Shown piece after piece: positions 9,449 to 18,645 of a DNA stretch of 64,000 nucleotides (within the stretch, counting starts at the first letter, position 1; the number at the start of each line of letters is the position of its first letter). The position numbers were made by a program, and so were the translations under genes. Under the pieces are notes generated by a model. The model saw nothing but the letters and a program-made list of their open reading frames with translations, had not been told where the DNA came from and made no database searches. Origin of the DNA: Proteus hauseri ATCC 700826 (lineage in GTDB: Bacteria; Pseudomonadota; Gammaproteobacteria; Enterobacterales; Enterobacteriaceae); NCBI RefSeq assembly GCF_001654965.1, contig NZ_LXEV01000018.1:124001-188000 (forward strand), written 5' to 3'.

Positions 9449-10639
9449 GCAACATTATCTGGTTTATCTGCCCAAATTAGTGGCGGAAATGTTAATGGTG
9501 CAATTATAGGTAGCTTAGCTGCTGAAATTGCAGCTATTTCGCTGGGCGATAATACTATTAAGGCTGAGGAATGGCAGAAAAAATCAGAATCACAAGCCCA
9601 ATTTATTAGATTATTCGGTGGCATAGCAGGCGGTATTTTTACTGGTGAGCCAGGTGGTGTATATAGTGGTGCAAGAGGGGCTGAAAATAGTTTCCGTTAC
9701 AATTATCTCTCTCACCATCAGCAAAAATTAATGGAGAAAGAATTATCTACTGAAACTAATTATTTTAAGAAGACAGCCATTTATCTTAAATGGCTATCAG
9801 CAGATATAGGACAAAATACAGGGTTTAATGCGGGTCTTGTAGCAGGTATACCAACAGGATTGTATGAAACGATAGAAGGGCTCGCTTCTCTTGCTATAAA
9901 TCCGTTAGAAACATATCAAGCAATCAAAGCGGTTATCCAAAGTGATAATGCTTTCGATACGTTAACCCAAGCGGTTAAGCAATCGTATATAGATCGCATT
10001 GAAAAGCTGGAGGCAGAATATCAAAAAGCCGGTGTATCTGGTTCATTTAATGCTGGTGTTGAAAGTGGAAAACTAATTTTTGATCTCGTAGGTTTATTTG
10101 CTGGTGGTGCTGGAGTTGCGAAAGGAAGTTCTCAGCTTATAGCTAAGACATCAGCTAAAATAATAAAAAAAAGAACTAGAGTTTCATTCCCTAATGGAAT
10201 CAGTTTCGAGATTGAATTACCAAAACATTTAGCTACGGTAGATAAGTTTACTCAAAAAATGGGAATTTCAGGTGGTCATAATGCTAATATATTTTATAAT
10301 GTCGTAAAGGATAAGAATTTAAAAATTATAAAAGAGAGCCCAAAAAATGTGCGAGGGATAACGTATATTGAATATAAAATACCTGCTAAGCATCCACAAA
10401 CTGGAGAAATAACTCATTATAAAGGTAATGGCGCTCAACCTTTTAAAAAAACAATTTATGATCCCAAGATTTTTTCTGACCAAAAAATACTTGAATTAGG
10501 TCAAAAAGCAGCTGCAAATGGATATAAGAATGCGTTAGATAAAAATTTGCAATCTTATGATGCAATATCAGAAGGCATTACTTTTAGAGTATATTTAGAT
10601 AAAGAAACAAAGATGGTTACTAACTTCCATCCTAAGTAG
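8942..10639 (+). CDS. Orphan CdiA C-terminal module with EndoU-like nuclease end (5'-truncated)
   Basis: Encodes the tail of a CdiA protein without the TPS and repeat regions. The open frame really begins at 8639 and the first usable start is the internal ATG 8942 (565 aa); no Shine-Dalgarno is obvious there, so it may be silent. Residues 1-about 170 are the DUF637-type pretoxin block shared with the upstream gene. A variable linker follows, with a hydrophobic stretch ([18 protein letters not shown]). The end (about 425-565) fits the bacterial EndoU RNase pattern: GGHN with His446, KTIYDP at 503-508, and a closing TNFHP motif. EndoU toxins such as the CdiA-CT of E. coli STECO31 cleave RNA in the target cell. 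Such promoterless orphan cdiA-CT/cdiI modules are known behind CDI loci as reserves for recombination. EndoU assignment is from motif memory, not a search. Confidence 0.75.
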   Translation: MASKATIAAGASASVASTASVAAQAGFASLVSQAAVSLAENKGNISKTLGSLGRSDTVKSIVTSMVVAGTLQGLDQFMGWDQAIQGGTLPSTGKLLATDNATWNQVAQRVASHSVVSSTLGTAIQGGSFIDNFKTALLSNIGSQFHAEGANLIGDNGAVLGHAGKVLSHATLSGLSAQISGGNVNGAIIGSLAAEIAAISLGDNTIKAEEWQKKSESQAQFIRLFGGIAGGIFTGEPGGVYSGARGAENSFRYNYLSHHQQKLMEKELSTETNYFKKTAIYLKWLSADIGQNTGFNAGLVAGIPTGLYETIEGLASLAINPLETYQAIKAVIQSDNAFDTLTQAVKQSYIDRIEKLEAEYQKAGVSGSFNAGVESGKLIFDLVGLFAGGAGVAKGSSQLIAKTSAKIIKKRTRVSFPNGISFEIELPKHLATVDKFTQKMGISGGHNANIFYNVVKDKNLKIIKESPKNVRGITYIEYKIPAKHPQTGEITHYKGNGAQPFKKTIYDPKIFSDQKILELGQKAAANGYKNALDKNLQSYDAISEGITFRVYLDKETKMVTNFHPK

Positions 10640-10649
10640 GAGTGTATTG

Positions 10650-11021
10650 ATGAAATTTTTATTTGAATTGCCCTATGAAAAAAGTGAGCCTAGTTGGACT
10701 ATAAAAAGTTATTTTGATCTTATATATAATGAAGGCTGTTTTTTAGAAGCTGTTTCGAATCTTATTCAAAAAGAGTCTTTTGTACTTGATGGTATATATT
10801 GCTTTTTTCCAGATATGAATAGTTCTGATGTATCTGAACATTTTTCAGGTGTTAAATTTGGAATAGGATATCCTCTAACAGATAAAGATATTATTACTGT
10901 AAGTGAAGATATTTGTTATAAATATATTAGACTATCGTGCAAAAAATACTTATTAATGCATCCTAAAGACAAAATAAAAATTAATATATTGCTATCAAAG
11001 AATAGATTAAATAATAAATAA
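10650..11021 (+). CDS. Candidate immunity protein for the EndoU-like orphan toxin
   Basis: A 123-residue protein starting at ATG 10650, chosen over the TTG at 10647 because TAGGAG (10637-10642) sits 7 nt upstream of the ATG. The SD overlaps the stop codon of the orphan toxin, so the two are translationally coupled. The protein ([16 protein letters not shown]...) is cytoplasmic-looking, with aromatic and acidic residues in the first half and a basic C-terminus. I do not recognise its family. Immunity against the adjacent nuclease is inferred from position. Unlike the toxin fragment it has a good ribosome site, as expected if protection is retained while the toxin is silent. Confidence 0.65.
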   Translation: MKFLFELPYEKSEPSWTIKSYFDLIYNEGCFLEAVSNLIQKESFVLDGIYCFFPDMNSSDVSEHFSGVKFGIGYPLTDKDIITVSEDICYKYIRLSCKKYLLMHPKDKIKINILLSKNRLNNK

Positions 11022-11059
11022 ATTTAAATTATATTTTAAAATCTCAAAACCATTTACGT

Positions 11060-11188
11060 ATGGATCATTGGGTAGGTGAGGGAATACCCGATAGTGCAAT
11101 TATTACATTAAAAACTAATTGTAGTGATGAGATTTTAGGTGCATCAATAAAAGAAGCTTTTACGCGTTGTATTAGTCGTAAAGTTTAA
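11060..11188 (+). pseudogene. Relic of an older immunity-like gene 3' end (copy B)
   Basis: An open stretch continuing from 11018 includes ATG 11060 and encodes MDHWVGEGIPDSAIITLKTN followed by CSDEILGASIKEAFTRCISR and KV, then stop. No ribosome site precedes it. The style (ending in a short helix of the LGxSIKEAF type) resembles the last helix of some CdiI proteins, but this is an impression. It looks like the 3' remnant of an immunity gene whose 5' part and toxin partner were replaced. The decayed homologue lies after the first module (8382-8459). Confidence 0.6.
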
Positions 11189-11286
11189 TTGAATACTAAA
11201 ATTACCTAATGCTAATTAGGTTTAACATGATTTATTATTATATAAATTTATCTATGAAAAATAATAAGCTAATTATTATTTCCAAT

Positions 11287-11341
11287 TAAAAACCATCACT
11301 TAATATTATTATTAAAACACTAACTAAGTGATGGCTTTATT
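11287..11341. terminator. Bidirectional terminator between the CDI island and modE
   Basis: CCATCACTTA (11293-11302) pairs with TAAGTGATGG (11325-11334) around a 22-nt loop, with A- and T-rich flanks on both sides. It can end the plus-strand island transcript and the minus-strand modE transcript. The rest of 11022-11369 holds the relic and a small ACCTAAT/ATTAGGT hairpin at 11204-11221. Confidence 0.7.
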
Positions 11342-11369
11342 TCTATTTAAAAGTAATCAATGCGAATAA

Positions 11370-12161
11370 TTAACACAATGTGGCGACAATCACCTGATCG
11401 GCATTAAATAAAGCTGTTACAGTATCGTTTAGTATTAAATTTCTGTCTTTAACATGCTGATTAGAACAGGTGGCACACACTTCTTGTCCTCCTGCTAATG
11501 TCACCACTAATTCGCTGTTTTCACTGCCGCTCTCTATTTGCGTTAAGGTGCCACAAAGTGTATTTTCATATTGAGCCGTTAATGATGTACCTTTCTCAAT
11601 AGTTACCCAAGGCGCTTTAATTAAAATCAGCACTTCTTTGCCTTTTTTAAGACCCAAACGGTCAGCACTTTTTTCTGTTAATGCTGCGCGAATAACGGTT
11701 TTTTTATCAGCTAGTTGCACATTAACGTGTTGCTGAACTTGCAAATGATCACGTTCAATAATAGTGCCAAAAAACTGGTTTCTAGCACTGGTTTGTAATG
11801 AAAAGCGAGAAATAGCAGCTAATAAACTATCAAGTGGAAGTGAATCATCTTTAAGTACATCAAACGCTTTTTGTTGGATTTGACCTAATAAGTCATAAAG
11901 TTGTAATAAACGCTCACAATAGTGAGTCAGTGTTGCACCGCCGCCGCCTTTGCCTCCGGTTGCTCTATCAACCAGTAGCTCATCGGCGAGTTGATTCATT
12001 TCATTGATGGCATCCCATGCGCTTTTATAGCTGATACCAGCCATTTTAGCCCCTTGACTAATTGACCCCGTCGCTTTTATCTGTTTTAACAAAGCAACGC
12101 GACGTGGATCTGCAAAGAGCTTATCCTGAAGTTTGAGTGTCAGTAATATTTCTGCTTGCAT
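11370..12161 (-). CDS. modE: ModE, molybdate-responsive transcriptional regulator
   Basis: A 263-residue dimeric DNA-binding protein that senses molybdate, represses modABC and activates molybdenum-enzyme and moa genes. The N-terminal winged HTH (about 1-120) contains GSISQGAKMAGISYKSAWD and the Gly-rich ATGGKGGGGATL turn; two Mop-type molybdate-binding domains follow (about 124-190 and 195-263), ending FNADQVIVATLC as in E. coli. I chose the ATG at 12161 (MQAEILLTLKLQ) because it matches the E. coli start; an in-frame start 18 codons upstream would add a Lys/His-rich tail with no family counterpart. It stands divergent to acrZ and modABC. Likely targets, the inverted repeats before modA and moaA, are both in this window. 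Confidence 0.96.
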   Translation of the reverse strand: MQAEILLTLKLQDKLFADPRRVALLKQIKATGSISQGAKMAGISYKSAWDAINEMNQLADELLVDRATGGKGGGGATLTHYCERLLQLYDLLGQIQQKAFDVLKDDSLPLDSLLAAISRFSLQTSARNQFFGTIIERDHLQVQQHVNVQLADKKTVIRAALTEKSADRLGLKKGKEVLILIKAPWVTIEKGTSLTAQYENTLCGTLTQIESGSENSELVVTLAGGQEVCATCSNQHVKDRNLILNDTVTALFNADQVIVATLC

Positions 12162-12319
12162 AATGATAGGCTTCTTCTTTTTTATGTGGTTATCGCATTT
12201 TTTGTGGCGACACAACGCGATAATTCTCTAGAATATGGTGAACTATAGCGTTATTATTAGTCATTCATGGAAAATTGCCAACTCTGGATTTCCGAATATA
12301 CCATGATAAAGAGGTTATC

Positions 12320-12463
12320 ATGCTTGAATTATTGAAAAGTTTGGGGTTTGCTCTCTTGATGGTACCTGTTGTTATGGTCTTCATCATGGGGCTTATTTAC
12401 TTATTAGGTGAATTATTTAATCTTATTTCACCAAGTCAGCCAAAAGCCGATAAAAAGTCATAA
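12320..12463 (+). CDS. acrZ: AcrZ, small inner-membrane partner of the AcrAB-TolC pump
   Basis: A 47-residue single-span membrane protein that binds AcrB and affects drug specificity of the efflux pump. It begins [20 protein letters not shown], nearly the E. coli AcrZ sequence, with one long hydrophobic helix (about residues 7-33) and a polar, lysine-rich tail. The ATG at 12320 is chosen over an in-frame start at 12275, whose extra residues have no counterpart; an AGAGG element precedes the chosen start at 12310-12314. It sits between modE and modA exactly as in E. coli and is followed by its own terminator. Confidence 0.93.
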   Translation: MLELLKSLGFALLMVPVVMVFIMGLIYLLGELFNLISPSQPKADKKS

Positions 12464-12484
12464 TTTTTCCCCTCCTCATTTAGA

Positions 12485-12515
12485 ACAGCCCTTTAGAAAT
12501 AAAGGGCTGTTTTTT
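12485..12515 (+). terminator. Terminator of acrZ
   Basis: AACAGCCCTTT and AAAGGGCTGTT form a strong stem with a short AGAAAT-type loop, followed by a T run. It isolates acrZ from the modA promoter downstream. Confidence 0.9.
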
Positions 12516-12583
12516 CATCATTATCATTATCGCTATATTTGTTGATATATAACTAGTTTCCATTATCTAATCCTTTCATGTTA

Positions 12584-12607
12584 CGCTGTATTTTGCTATA
12601 TACAGCG
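12584..12607. promoter_or_regulatory. Probable ModE operator upstream of modA
   Basis: A 24-bp inverted repeat: CGCTGTAT on the left, ATACAGCG on the right, 8-nt centre. It lies 31 bp before the modA ATG and matches the CGxTxTAT...ATAxxxCG class of enterobacterial ModE sites. The same layout recurs before moaA. It should mediate molybdate-dependent repression of modABC. Confidence 0.8.
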
Positions 12608-12638
12608 TGTCATCATTTAATTTAAGTGGAATTCAAAC

Positions 12639-13409
12639 ATGAAAAAATTATCAGGTAAATTGCTTGCTGGAGCAGTTATTTCTTTTGCTTTAGTTAGCCA
12701 AAGTTTTGCATCGGAAAAAGTAACGGTATTTGCTGCCGCTTCTCTTACCAATGCTCTTAATGAAATTTCGGCACAATATAAGCAAGAAAAACAAGGTGAG
12801 ATAGTTGCTTCTTATGCATCGTCTTCTACGTTGGCTCGCCAAATTGAACAAGGTGCACCTGCAAACCTGTTTATCTCAGCAGATCAGCAGTGGATGGATT
12901 ACGTAATCGATAAGAATTTAATGGTTGCAGATACTCGTCACACGCTATTAGGTAATGATTTAGTTCTTATTGCCCCTAAAGATAGTAAATTAAATGACGT
13001 TGTTATTAATAAGGAAACGAAATGGAAATCCTTACTTAATGGCGGAAAATTAGCTGTTGGTGATCCTGACCATGTGCCTGTTGGTATCTATGCGAAAGAA
13101 TCATTAGAATATTTAGGTGCATGGGATACTGTAAGCCCTGATATGGCTCGTACTAATAACGTTCGTAGTGGTATGGCATTAGTTGAACGTGATGAGGCAC
13201 CATTAGGCATCGTTTACGGTTCTGATGCGGTTGCGAGCGAAAAAGTAAAAGTTGTTGGCGTATTCCCTGCTGATAGCCACAAACCTGTTGAGTATCCAAT
13301 GGCAGTTGTAAAAGATCAGGACAATAAAGCAGTTCGTGATTTTTATGACTATCTGAAAACACCTCAAGCCGCAGAAATCTTTAAGAAATACGGCTTTAGC
13401 CCACTGTAG
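12639..13409 (+). CDS. modA: ModA, periplasmic molybdate-binding protein
   Basis: A 256-residue periplasmic receptor that delivers molybdate (and tungstate) to ModBC. A Sec signal peptide (Lys-Lys start, hydrophobic core, cleavage likely after SFA near residue 24) precedes SEKVTVFAAASLTNALNEI, the conserved oxyanion-binding start of ModA. Other hallmarks are the SSTLARQIEQGAPANLFISAD segment and the late RSGMALVERDEAPLGIVYGSDA block. The length matches E. coli ModA (257). First gene of modABC, with the ModE-type inverted repeat just upstream; modB follows after 11 bp. Confidence 0.97.
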   Translation: MKKLSGKLLAGAVISFALVSQSFASEKVTVFAAASLTNALNEISAQYKQEKQGEIVASYASSSTLARQIEQGAPANLFISADQQWMDYVIDKNLMVADTRHTLLGNDLVLIAPKDSKLNDVVINKETKWKSLLNGGKLAVGDPDHVPVGIYAKESLEYLGAWDTVSPDMARTNNVRSGMALVERDEAPLGIVYGSDAVASEKVKVVGVFPADSHKPVEYPMAVVKDQDNKAVRDFYDYLKTPQAAEIFKKYGFSPL

Positions 13410-13420
13410 GAATTATACTT

Positions 13421-14119
13421 TTGGAGATGTTAAGTGAATACGAATGGCAAGCTATCGTTTTAAGCCTTCAGGTTTCGACTGTTGCAGTTATTATCAGTCT
13501 TCCTTTTGGTATTTTGATGGCTTGGCTGTTAGTTAGAGTTCGATTTCCGGGTAAATCGTTGCTCGATAGTATTATCCATTTACCGTTAGTCCTTCCCCCC
13601 GTTGTTGTGGGATATCTTTTGCTTATTAGTATGGGAAGAAGGGGATTTATTGGTGAATGGCTCTATAACTGGTTTGGTTTTAGCTTTACCTTTAGTTGGC
13701 GAGGAGCCGCGCTTGCATCAGCTGTAGTTGCATTTCCACTTATGGTAAGAGCTATTCGACTGGCATTAGAAGCTGTCGATCAACGTATGGAACAAGCAGC
13801 AAGAACACTAGGGGCTTCGCCACTACGCGTCTTTTTCACGATAACGTTACCGCTGTCGATGCCGGGTATTATCGCAGGGATTGTATTGGCATTTGCACGC
13901 TCATTAGGTGAATTTGGCGCGACAATCACTTTCGTCTCCAATATTCCAGGGGAAACAAGAACAATTCCGCTGGCAATGTATACCTTAATTGAAACTCCAG
14001 GTGCGGAAATGGATGCTGCTCGTTTATGTGTTATTGCAATTATTTTAGCGCTCGTCTCTTTAATGGCTTCTGAGTGGTTAACTCGTTGGGGTCGTAAAAG
14101 ATTGGGGGGCGTATGTTAG
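13421..14119 (+). CDS. modB: ModB, molybdate ABC transporter permease
   Basis: A 232-residue inner-membrane permease of the molybdate importer, with about five to six hydrophobic segments and the EAA-type cytoplasmic loop [21 protein letters not shown] (about 125-145) that docks on ModC. The [16 protein letters not shown] and [17 protein letters not shown] stretches are near identical to E. coli. Start choice is ambiguous: TTG 13421 has TAGGA 9 nt upstream, while the in-frame ATG 13427 has GGAG directly abutting it with no spacer. I give the TTG start; the difference is two residues. The 3' end overlaps modC by 7 bp, implying translational coupling. Confidence 0.95.
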   Translation: MEMLSEYEWQAIVLSLQVSTVAVIISLPFGILMAWLLVRVRFPGKSLLDSIIHLPLVLPPVVVGYLLLISMGRRGFIGEWLYNWFGFSFTFSWRGAALASAVVAFPLMVRAIRLALEAVDQRMEQAARTLGASPLRVFFTITLPLSMPGIIAGIVLAFARSLGEFGATITFVSNIPGETRTIPLAMYTLIETPGAEMDAARLCVIAIILALVSLMASEWLTRWGRKRLGGVC

Positions 14120-15177
14120 AGATGAATTTTAAACAGACGCTAGGTTCTTTGCGTTTGGAAGTGAACACAGAACTACCAACAGAAAGTATTACCGCAGTAT
14201 TTGGCTTATCAGGTGCGGGTAAAACATCACTAATTAATGTTATTGGCGGTTTAACCAAGCCTGATTCAGGGCGCATTGTATTAAATAATCACACATTGGT
14301 TGATACGGAAAAGAAAATTTATCTACCGCCTGAAAAACGTAAAGTAGGTTATGTATTCCAAGATGCGCGTCTGTTTCCTCACTATCGAGTAAGAGGAAAT
14401 TTACTTTATGGCATGTCACCAACCATGAAGGTGCAGTTTGATAAAATAATTCACTTACTTGGTATAGAACATTTATTATCTCGTTTTCCTATTACTTTAT
14501 CAGGTGGTGAAAAGCAGCGTGTTGCTATCGGCCGTGCTCTATTAACGGCGCCTGATATTATGTTGATGGATGAACCTTTAGCTTCGCTTGATTTACCTCG
14601 TAAACGTGAATTATTGCCTTATCTCGAAAAATTATCGCAAGATGTACAAATTCCCATTTTGTATGTCAGTCATAGTCTTGATGAAATCATTCGGCTAGCA
14701 GATAACGTGATAGTTATGGATGCCGGTAAAATAAAGGCAACGGGTAAACTAGAAGATGTTTGGGCGAGTAGTGCTTTACGTCCTTGGTTGCAAAAAGAAA
14801 CATTAAGCAGTATTGCGAATGTCATGGTAGTTGAGCATCATAACCATTACGACATGACAGCGACTGCATTTGGTAATCAAGTGCTTTGGTTGCCACAAAT
14901 AGAAACAAAAATTGGTCGTGATGTTCGTGTTCGTATTGATGCTTCCGATGTGTCGTTAACAACAATTCGCCCATCAAATAGTAGTATTCGTAATATCCTT
15001 CATATGAAAGTGGTAGAGACGATAAAAAATGATGGTCAGATCGATGTTAAATTAGTCAACGATGGCAACTATTTATGGGCTCGGATCACGCCATGGGCAA
15101 AAGATGAACTGAATATTCAAGAAGGTCAGTGGCTCTATGCGCAAATTAAGAGTGTTTCTTTAAGCCGTCATCTTTGA
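14113..15177 (+). CDS. modC: ModC, molybdate ABC transporter ATPase
   Basis: A 354-residue ATPase that powers molybdate import. Walker A is GLSGAGKT at 31-38, the signature LSGGEKQR at 128-135, and Walker [11 protein letters not shown] near 150-160, with the switch His in VSHSLDE. The C-terminal 70 residues ([19 protein letters not shown]... to [11 protein letters not shown]) form a Mop-like molybdate-binding domain, which can regulate the transporter. Last gene of modABC, overlapping modB, and followed by a terminator. The start ATG at 14113 gives [11 protein letters not shown], matching E. coli MLELNFSQTLG. Confidence 0.97.
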   Translation: MLEMNFKQTLGSLRLEVNTELPTESITAVFGLSGAGKTSLINVIGGLTKPDSGRIVLNNHTLVDTEKKIYLPPEKRKVGYVFQDARLFPHYRVRGNLLYGMSPTMKVQFDKIIHLLGIEHLLSRFPITLSGGEKQRVAIGRALLTAPDIMLMDEPLASLDLPRKRELLPYLEKLSQDVQIPILYVSHSLDEIIRLADNVIVMDAGKIKATGKLEDVWASSALRPWLQKETLSSIANVMVVEHHNHYDMTATAFGNQVLWLPQIETKIGRDVRVRIDASDVSLTTIRPSNSSIRNILHMKVVETIKNDGQIDVKLVNDGNYLWARITPWAKDELNIQEGQWLYAQIKSVSLSRHL

Positions 15178-15200
15178 TTTATCTGATAAATGAAGATACA

Positions 15201-15235
15201 AAAAAACCTCATCATTAGTGAGGTTTTTATTTTTT
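15201..15235. terminator. Terminator between modC and ybhA (convergent)
   Basis: AAACCTCA and TGAGGTTT form the stem, with A's before and T's after, so it can work in both directions for these convergent genes. Confidence 0.85.
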
Positions 15236-15259
15236 AGGATAATCGATCAAGGTGAGATA

Positions 15260-16081
15260 TTAAGACAGAATATATTTATGGATCGTTTCTGCGATGCCCG
15301 GTTGTGAATTCACTTTGGTCACTAATTTTGCGCGTGATTTTACTTCATCTGAAGCATTACCCATCGCAACACCTAAGCCCACATGCTCAAGCATACTTAA
15401 GTCATTAAAATTATCACCAAAAGCAATAACATCACTCATATTCATGCCATTTGCTTCAACCCAACGCTGTAAACGACGACCTTTACTGTTACCCTTTTTC
15501 GCGATATCCACTTGATCAACCCAAGACCATTCGCACTCTAAACCGACTTGTTGTTCGATTTTTTCGACTAAAGCGTGTAATTCATCATGGTTTGGTGTTG
15601 TAGTTGCAATTTTCCAAATTGCATTAACATCATGCATCGCTTTATAAAAATCATCGACTTTAACTAAATTAGGGCGTTGTGCGAGAGGTAAGGTTTCTGA
15701 CCAGTTTAATGTACGTTGTACAGGTGCTGATAATTGATCATAAAGCATAGCGTCATCAGCATAAACTAAGTGATGTACATCAGTTTGTTTAACTAAATCT
15801 AAAACAGCGCTGGTTTCTTTGGTTGTTAATGGGTCTGACTCAAGTACTTTTTTACCAATATAATCATAAAGATAAGTTCCATTACAGCAGATCGCTGGCG
15901 TATCAAGGTTTAGCGCTTGATAGAAAGGATGAATAGCAACATGATGACGACCTGTTACTATTAATACTTTAACACCCGCTTTTCTTGCAAGATTGAGAGC
16001 TTCTAAAGATTCTGGCAGGATACGTTTTTGGTCATCAAGCAGTGTGCCATCAAGATCCAATGCAATAACGCGATATGACAT
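15260..16081 (-). CDS. ybhA: Cof-type HAD phosphatase YbhA (pyridoxal phosphate phosphatase family)
   Basis: A 273-residue cytoplasmic HAD-superfamily phosphatase; E. coli YbhA dephosphorylates pyridoxal 5'-phosphate and some sugar phosphates. HAD motif I is DLDGTLLDD at residues 9-17 (nucleophile Asp9), motif II TGRHH near 43, and motif IV GDNFNDLSML near 221. The HVAIHPFYQALNLDTPAICCNGTYLYDY block is practically identical to E. coli YbhA, and the length is usual. It is convergent with modC and divergent from pgl, the same order as in E. coli. Confidence 0.92.
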   Translation of the reverse strand: MSYRVIALDLDGTLLDDQKRILPESLEALNLARKAGVKVLIVTGRHHVAIHPFYQALNLDTPAICCNGTYLYDYIGKKVLESDPLTTKETSAVLDLVKQTDVHHLVYADDAMLYDQLSAPVQRTLNWSETLPLAQRPNLVKVDDFYKAMHDVNAIWKIATTTPNHDELHALVEKIEQQVGLECEWSWVDQVDIAKKGNSKGRRLQRWVEANGMNMSDVIAFGDNFNDLSMLEHVGLGVAMGNASDEVKSRAKLVTKVNSQPGIAETIHKYILS

Positions 16082-16229
16082 AAATAAGCCCCTTGATAGT
16101 AGTAAGATGCAATGCTTTGATGTTACACGTTAACCAATAAAAGATAAACTAGCTTAATCGTGATAAGTAAAAGGTGGTTAGGTTATTATTCTTTATAAAT
16201 CAATAGTTAATCGCTTTTAAGGAGATGGG

Positions 16230-17219
16230 ATGAATCAGGTAGTCTACGTAGCAAGTCCAGAGAGCCATCAAATCCATGTTTATGCATTAAACTCAGTGGG
16301 TGAAATGCATTTATTACAGGTTGTTGAGGTTGCAGGACAAGTACAACCGATGATTGCAAGCGCAGATGGAAAATACCTCTATGTTGGTGTTCGCCCTCAT
16401 TTTAGCGTGATGACATTTAAAATCGCTGTTGATGGTCAATTAGAGCAAAAAGCGGTTACGTCAATTCCAAGTACGCCGGTTCATTTATGTTTAGATAAAA
16501 CAGGGCGCTTCTTATTTGTACCTTCTTATCATCAAGGTAATTTAGCCGTTTTGCCTATTAATGAAAATGGTATCGCCCAATCACCTATTCAAATCATTGA
16601 AGGGTTAAATAAACCTCATTCTTCTAATATTGATTGGAATAATAAACAGCTTATTGTGCCTTGTTTAGGAGAAGATCATATTCGTTTATTTGATTTATCA
16701 CAGGAAGGTTATTTAACCGAAGCGGGTACTAAAGAATTAACTACAGCACAAAATGCAGGCCCTCGACATATGGCATTTCACCCTAATGGAGATGTGTTTT
16801 ATTGCCTCAATGAATTAGATGCGACAATTAACGTTTATCGCCGTATGGGTGATTTATATCGTTTAATGCAAACGCTTGATATTGTGCCTGAAACATTTAA
16901 TAGCACCCGTTGGGCTGCTGATATTCATATCACGCCAAATGGTCGTTTCCTTTATGCTAGTGAGCGCTCTGAAAGTTTTATTTGTGCAATGGCAATTTCA
17001 CTATCGGGTGATTACCTACAACCTGTAGGTTATTATCCAACAGAAACACAACCTCGTGGTTTTAATATTGATAATACGGGAAATTACCTTGTTTCTAGTG
17101 GTCAAAAATCAGATTCAGTGTCTGTTTCTCGTTTAGATAAACAAACCGGGGCATTGACGGAACTTGCGCGTTATCCAGTAGGAAAGGGCGCAATGTGGGT
17201 AACAATAGTTACGCTATAA
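16230..17219 (+). CDS. pgl: 6-phosphogluconolactonase
   Basis: A 329-residue seven-bladed beta-propeller lactonase that hydrolyses 6-phosphogluconolactone in the oxidative pentose phosphate pathway. It matches E. coli Pgl (YbhE, 331 aa) throughout: YVASPESHQIHVYAL at the start, AGPRHMAFHPNGDVFYCLNE in the middle, and TRWAADIHITPNGRFLYASE plus TETQPRGFNID near the end. GGAG at 16221-16224 precedes the ATG. Monocistronic between ybhA and bioA. Confidence 0.95.
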   Translation: MNQVVYVASPESHQIHVYALNSVGEMHLLQVVEVAGQVQPMIASADGKYLYVGVRPHFSVMTFKIAVDGQLEQKAVTSIPSTPVHLCLDKTGRFLFVPSYHQGNLAVLPINENGIAQSPIQIIEGLNKPHSSNIDWNNKQLIVPCLGEDHIRLFDLSQEGYLTEAGTKELTTAQNAGPRHMAFHPNGDVFYCLNELDATINVYRRMGDLYRLMQTLDIVPETFNSTRWAADIHITPNGRFLYASERSESFICAMAISLSGDYLQPVGYYPTETQPRGFNIDNTGNYLVSSGQKSDSVSVSRLDKQTGALTELARYPVGKGAMWVTIVTL

Positions 17220-17230
17220 TCCTATGTAAT

Positions 17231-17266
17231 AAATCATCTCCCCTATATTTCTAGAGGAGATGATTT
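17231..17266. terminator. Hairpin between convergent pgl and bioA
   Basis: Perfect 11-bp arms AAATCATCTCC (17231-17241) and GGAGATGATTT (17256-17266). The following T tract is weak in both directions, so termination efficiency is uncertain. Confidence 0.65.
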
Positions 17267-17270
17267 GTTG

Positions 17271-18542
17271 TTAATCCGAAACCACTTGTTTAATCGCATT
17301 TATCAATATCGATAGCTGTTTGGTAGTCATGATATAAGGCGGCATAATATAAATTAGTTTACCAAAAGGTCGTATCCAAACCCCTTTATCGACAAAGGTT
17401 TTTTGCAATTTTGCCATATTGACGGGTTCATTCATTTCCACTACGCCAATTGCACCTAATACACGCACATCTTTCACTTTTGTCGCTTGTTTTAGTGGCA
17501 GTAATTCTTGTTTTAATTGTGCTTCTATTTGAGCAACTTGAACCATCCATTCACCACTAGCTAATAGCGATAAACTTGCACTGGCAACAGCGCAAGCTAA
17601 TGGATTTCCCATATAAGTTGGGCCATGCATAAAGCAGCCCGCATCACCTTGACTGATAGTTTCGGCAATATGGCGGGTGGTTAATGTTGCAGATAACGTC
17701 ATATAACCACCAGTTAATGCCTTTCCAACACACATAATATCTGGTGATATACCAGCGTGTTCACAGGCAAACATTTTACCTGTTCTGCCAAAACCTGTGG
17801 CGATTTCATCAGCAATTAATAACACACCAAATTTATCACACAGGGCTCTGGTTTGTTTTAAATATTCAGGGTGATAAATACGCATTCCGCCGGCACCCTG
17901 AACGATAGGTTCTAGCATAACGGCCGCAATTTCTTGATGATGCTGCTCTAAAATTGAGTGCAATGAATCGATATCATTAGGATCCCACTGTTCATAAAAA
18001 CCTGTTTTAGGCGCATTAACGAAAAGATGATTAGGAAGATAACCTTTGTAGAGGCTATGCATTGAGTTATCAGGATCACATACCGACATAGCACCAAACG
18101 TATCTCCGTGATACCCCTGTTTTAATGCCACAATGCGCTGGCGTTTTTCCCCTTTAGCTTGCCAATATTGCAATGCCATTTTTAATGCAACTTCAACAGC
18201 AACAGAACCGGAGTCAGCTAAAAAAATACATTCAAGCGATATTGGTGTTATCGCCAATAATTGTCGACAAAGTGCAACCGCAGGGGGATGTGTAATACCG
18301 CCAAACATCACATGCGACATATTTTCGACTTGTGTTGTTAGTGCACTATTTAATTCAGGATGATTATATCCGTGAATTGCAGCCCACCATGAAGACATAC
18401 CATCAATAAGTTTTCTGTCATCAGCCAATGTAAGTTCAACGCCTTTTGCGCTCACAACAGGGTAAGCCGGAAGTGGGTTACTCATCGAAGTATAGGGATG
18501 CCAAATATGGCGTAAATCGAAAGCGATATCATCAGGTGTCAT
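17271..18542 (-). CDS. bioA: Adenosylmethionine-8-amino-7-oxononanoate aminotransferase
   Basis: A 423-residue PLP enzyme of biotin synthesis that aminates KAPA to DAPA with S-adenosylmethionine as donor. Class-III aminotransferase hallmarks are visible: [35 protein letters not shown], the Walker-like [16 protein letters not shown] block, and the PLP lysine in [16 protein letters not shown] (about residue 273). The start [20 protein letters not shown] matches E. coli. It is transcribed divergently from bioBFCD, with the BirA operator in between. Confidence 0.97.
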   Translation of the reverse strand: MTPDDIAFDLRHIWHPYTSMSNPLPAYPVVSAKGVELTLADDRKLIDGMSSWWAAIHGYNHPELNSALTTQVENMSHVMFGGITHPPAVALCRQLLAITPISLECIFLADSGSVAVEVALKMALQYWQAKGEKRQRIVALKQGYHGDTFGAMSVCDPDNSMHSLYKGYLPNHLFVNAPKTGFYEQWDPNDIDSLHSILEQHHQEIAAVMLEPIVQGAGGMRIYHPEYLKQTRALCDKFGVLLIADEIATGFGRTGKMFACEHAGISPDIMCVGKALTGGYMTLSATLTTRHIAETISQGDAGCFMHGPTYMGNPLACAVASASLSLLASGEWMVQVAQIEAQLKQELLPLKQATKVKDVRVLGAIGVVEMNEPVNMAKLQKTFVDKGVWIRPFGKLIYIMPPYIMTTKQLSILINAIKQVVSD

Positions 18543-18557
18543 TTCATTATCCGCTTA

Positions 18558-18597
18558 ATCATGTAAACCAATGGTGATCAATTTTAGTTGACATGAT
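18558..18597. promoter_or_regulatory. BirA (biotin repressor) operator between bioA and bioB
   Basis: Inverted arms ATCATGTAAAC (18558 on) and GTTGACATGAT (ending 18597) are spaced like the 40-bp E. coli bio operator, whose arms are TTGTAAACC and GGTTTACAA. It lies between the divergent start codons (18542 and 18646), where holo-BirA-biotinyl-AMP would shut both promoters. Confidence 0.8.
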
Positions 18598-18645
18598 AAC
18601 CCTATTATTTAAACTGACAATCACTTTTAAACAGGAGAATGTATT

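Noticed and set aside
12162-12215. N-terminal extension of ModE
   Set aside because: The extra 18 residues (His/Lys-rich) have no counterpart; ATG 12161 matches the E. coli start.
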